A stretch of 21,654 bases of DNA from Deltaproteobacteria bacterium (GTDB taxonomy: Bacteria > Desulfobacterota > JAENJC01). The stretch covers positions 1 through 21,654 of the forward strand of contig JACQYJ010000014.1 in NCBI GenBank assembly GCA_016208525.1, written 5' to 3'. Below, one piece after another: positions 19,829 to 21,654 of the stretch (its first letter is position 1; the number at the start of each line of letters is the position of its first letter). The position numbers were made by a program, and so were the translations under genes. The notes under the pieces are model-generated. The model saw only the letters and a list, made by a program, of their open reading frames with translations. It did no database searches and had not been told where the DNA came from.

Positions 19829-20899
19829 TTATATATTGCTTTCCGAAACCCCTGCATCGGCAAAGGTTGCCATCTCGGTCATTATCTTTACGCCGCATTC
19901 TATCAGCGATATGCCGATTGCCGCCCCTGTCCCTTCACCAAGCCTGAGATTCAGATCAACAAATGGCTTTTGTCCGATCCAGTCAAGCATAACCTGATGA
20001 CCGACTTCAACTGACCTATGGGCCATAAAGATGAAGTCCTTTATCTTGGGTTCAAGCTCTGTAGCTATAAGCGCTCCGGCAGTTGATATGAAGCCGTCAA
20101 CGACCACAGGAATGCGGTTGGCAGCGCCGCCGATGATAAGGCCGGCAATACCTGCTATCTCAAGTCCGCCGACCCTGGCAAGGACATCAAGGGCGTCTTT
20201 GGAATTGGGTTTATTAATATCCAATGCCTTTTTTATGACGGCCACTTTTTTATCGAAAGATTTGTCGTCTATCCCTGTCCCGCGCCCTGTCACCGACTCC
20301 ACTTCCTTGCCGGTTATGGCCGCCACTATCGCGGACGAAGGTGTGGTGTTGGCGATCCCCATGTCGCCTGTCCCGAAGATGTCGTAACCCTTTGCAGCAT
20401 ATTCGTTCGCAACTCCGATACCGACCTCAAGGGCCTTTACCGCCTCGTTTCTGGTCATGGCGGGACCTTTTGCCATGTTGTTTGTGCCGAGCTTCACCTT
20501 CTTCTTTATAAATTCATTTGAACCATGCAGTTCCTCTGTAAACTCGTAGTCAACGCCAACGTCAACCACGATTACGTCCGCGCCGACATGACGGGCAATC
20601 ACATTTATCCCGGCCCCGCCGCGGATGAAGTTTAAGACCATCTGGGGCGTGACTTCCTTTGGAAACGCCGACACCCCTTCATCCGCTACACCGTGGTCTC
20701 CTGCAAAGGTGAAGACCGCCTTCTTCCCAACCTTCGGGGTCAGGTCTTCCTTTATGGCAGAATACCGCCTGGCAAACTCCTCAAGCCGCCCCAACGAGCC
20801 CTGGGGCTTTGTGAGCATATCCAGCTTCGCCTGGGCCTTGTCGTAGAAAGATGTATCTATGGGCTGGATTTTTTTTAACGTTTGTTCAAATAAAGACAT
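19829..20899 (-). CDS. cobT: Nicotinate-nucleotide-dimethylbenzimidazole phosphoribosyltransferase
   Basis: CobT activates the lower-ligand base by making its alpha-ribotide from nicotinate mononucleotide. It is 356 residues, the normal length. Family motifs: LTKPQGSLGRLE (29-40), FAGDHGVADEGVSAFP (65-80), FIRGGAGINVIAR (91-103), GTGDMGIANTTPSSA, GRGTGIDD and the catalytic glutamate E322 in RLGEGTGAA. The ATG has a strong GGAGG. Its substrate could be the benzimidazole made by the BzaF candidate in the same cluster. Confidence 0.97.
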   Translation of the reverse strand: MSLFEQTLKKIQPIDTSFYDKAQAKLDMLTKPQGSLGRLEEFARRYSAIKEDLTPKVGKKAVFTFAGDHGVADEGVSAFPKEVTPQMVLNFIRGGAGINVIARHVGADVIVVDVGVDYEFTEELHGSNEFIKKKVKLGTNNMAKGPAMTRNEAVKALEVGIGVANEYAAKGYDIFGTGDMGIANTTPSSAIVAAITGKEVESVTGRGTGIDDKSFDKKVAVIKKALDINKPNSKDALDVLARVGGLEIAGIAGLIIGGAANRIPVVVDGFISTAGALIATELEPKIKDFIFMAHRSVEVGHQVMLDWIGQKPFVDLNLRLGEGTGAAIGISLIECGVKIMTEMATFADAGVSESNI

Positions 20900-20928
20900 T
20901 TTAAGACCTCCAAAAGATTACGGAATGT

Positions 20929-21006
20929 TTATCCACAGATTACGCAGATGCCGCAGATAAAAGCTAAAGATTTTCAATCTGTGTAATCTGTGTAATCTGT
21001 GGATAA
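20929..21006. repeat. CACAGATT-family palindrome between cobU and cobT
   Basis: Perfect ends TTATCCACAGATTAC and GTAATCTGTGGATAA around internal partial repeats of the same words (GCAGATGCCGCAGAT; CTGTGTAATCTGTG). It starts 11 bases after the cobU stop and ends 29 bases before the cobT start. Confidence 0.9.
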
Positions 21007-21017
21007 TGGGTTTTGTA

Positions 21018-21654
21018 TTATTTCAATCTCATCGGTATCCCTGAAACTACAAAATAAACCTCATCTGCCGCCTTTGCGAATAGCCGATTCGCTGTTCCTG
21101 CCACATCTCTAAATTTGCGGGCTAAGGCGTTATCCGGGACAGTCCCAAGGCCTACTTCGTTGGAGACTACGATAGTTGTAGCATTAGTTGTTTTACAGGA
21201 GGCAATAAGGCCTTCAACTTCTGACTCCTGACTTCTGACTCCTGACTCCTGATCTTTGAGCATCAGGTTTGATATCCAGAGAGTCAGGCAGTCAAAAAGG
21301 ACAACATCGTATTTGCCGCTTATTTCACGTAACATTGAGGCTACATTCAGCGGCTCCTCAATACAGTCCCAGTCGTCCCCACGTTCTGCCCTGTGTTTTG
21401 CAATCCTGTCCTCCATCTCGGAGTCAAGGGCCTGGGCAGTTGCGAGGTAGCATTTTTTGTTCATGCCGGAGACAGTCCCTATTCTACGGCTCCGCTCTGC
21501 TTCGCCCGTAAATAGGGACAGTCCCCTATTTACACCTGCCCCTACAACCTGATTCGCCGTCTCCAGCGCAAAGGCGCTCTTTCCAGAACGGGCCCCGCCG
21601 GTTACGAAGATCAGTTTTGAGTTTTGAGTTTTGAGTTTTGAGTTTTGAGTTAAA
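21018..21654 (-). CDS. cobU: Adenosylcobinamide kinase / guanylyltransferase (5' end outside window)
   Basis: CobU phosphorylates adenosylcobinamide and adds GMP, preparing it for CobS. At least 212 residues are visible; the frame is open to the window edge. P-loop LIFVTGGARSGKS, the guanylylation region DRIAKHRAERGDDW, FDCLTLWISNLML, and the family C-terminus NEVGLGTVPDNALARKFRD through SGIPMRLK are all present. Three repeat-coded insertions interrupt it in frame: TQNSKLKTQNSKL before the P-loop, about 30 residues (GLSLFTGEAERSRRIGTV) between the first helix and KCYLATAQALDSEM, and DQESGVRSQESEV in a later loop. The ATG at 21464 is internal and would lose the P-loop. The true start is probably just outside the window. 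Confidence 0.93.
   Translation of the reverse strand, partial: LTQNSKLKTQNSKLIFVTGGARSGKSAFALETANQVVGAGVNRGLSLFTGEAERSRRIGTVSGMNKKCYLATAQALDSEMEDRIAKHRAERGDDWDCIEEPLNVASMLREISGKYDVVLFDCLTLWISNLMLKDQESGVRSQESEVEGLIASCKTTNATTIVVSNEVGLGTVPDNALARKFRDVAGTANRLFAKAADEVYFVVSGIPMRLK
21219..21252. repeat. Short tandem repeat (CTTCTGACTCCTGA) inside cobU
   Basis: Repeated ACTTCTGACTCCTGACTTCT-like words give the peptide QESGVRSQESEV in frame on the minus strand. It is low-complexity, and the family core does not need it. Confidence 0.85.
21467..21536. repeat. GGGACAGTCCC-type REP element in frame within cobU
   Basis: A near copy of the element at 3558-3624, with facing GACAGTCCCTATT and AATAGGGACAGTCCCC words around a CTCCGCTCTGCTTCGCCC centre. 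It has no stop in the cobU frame and adds about 25-30 residues. Confidence 0.9.
21612..21652. repeat. Heptamer tandem repeat (TTTTGAG) at the start of cobU
   Basis: Five consecutive TTTTGAG units up to the window edge. On the minus strand they read TQNSKLKTQNSKL directly before the P-loop strand. Since 7 is not a multiple of 3, unit gain or loss would shift the frame unless it came in threes. Confidence 0.9.

Noticed and set aside
21612..21652. A CRISPR array
   Set aside because: The units are contiguous heptamers without spacers; other repeats in the window are dispersed palindromes, not regularly spaced direct repeats.

Overview
The window looks like a piece of chromosome from an anaerobic Gram-negative bacterium. 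The evidence is a complete Rnf ferredoxin:NAD+ oxidoreductase operon, glutamate-pathway tetrapyrrole synthesis (hemL), a split F0 ATP synthase operon, an anaerobic (early-cobalt) corrinoid gene fusion, and a ThiC-like protein that is more probably the oxygen-sensitive benzimidazole synthase BzaF. The mix, and the very high load of palindromic intergenic repeats, suggest Desulfobacterota or Nitrospirota. That placement is inference and cannot be fixed from this sequence alone.

Layout. (1) 1-903, plus strand: the 3' end of a histidine kinase gene and a single-domain response regulator, separated by a repeat. (2) 942-6733, minus strand: rnfC-rnfD-rnfG-rnfE-rnfA-rnfB, read from a strong promoter beside a 23-bp palindrome. 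A 444-bp inverted-repeat unit carrying a GxxExxY/PD-(D/E)XK protein sits between rnfA and rnfB. (3) About 6900-8855: an accessory islet with a small protein, a KilA-N protein, and decayed gene fragments. (4) 8892-11941, plus strand: hemL, then atpZ-like, atpI-like, atpB and atpE, closed by a bidirectional terminator. (5) 11995-21654, minus strand: a cobamide cluster read as cobU-cobT-cobS-cobC, then an ACT-domain protein and its DUF711 partner, cobB/cbiA, thiC-like (bzaF candidate) and a cbiX-cbiC fusion. A toxin-antitoxin pair on the plus strand splits the cluster at 17819-18399.

How the genes work together: Rnf couples ferredoxin oxidation by NAD+ to ion export, and the F0 genes supply the rotor and stator for an ATP synthase whose F1 genes lie elsewhere. 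The rotor c subunit keeps the Gln and Glu-Ser residues seen in Na+-type rings. The cob genes attach and activate the lower ligand of a cobamide (CobT, CobC, CobU, CobS), while the bzaF candidate could make that ligand. The cobB copy lacks the C-terminal part of its amidotransferase domain.

The most striking feature is structural. Nearly every gap between genes in the two minus-strand operons holds one palindromic element, starting 2-11 bases after the upstream stop codon and sparing the next ribosome binding site. Several families occur, some nested inside others. One carries the GxxExxY gene exactly between its inverted repeats, and several genes (rnfC, rnfG, cobB, cobU) read through repeat sequence in frame.
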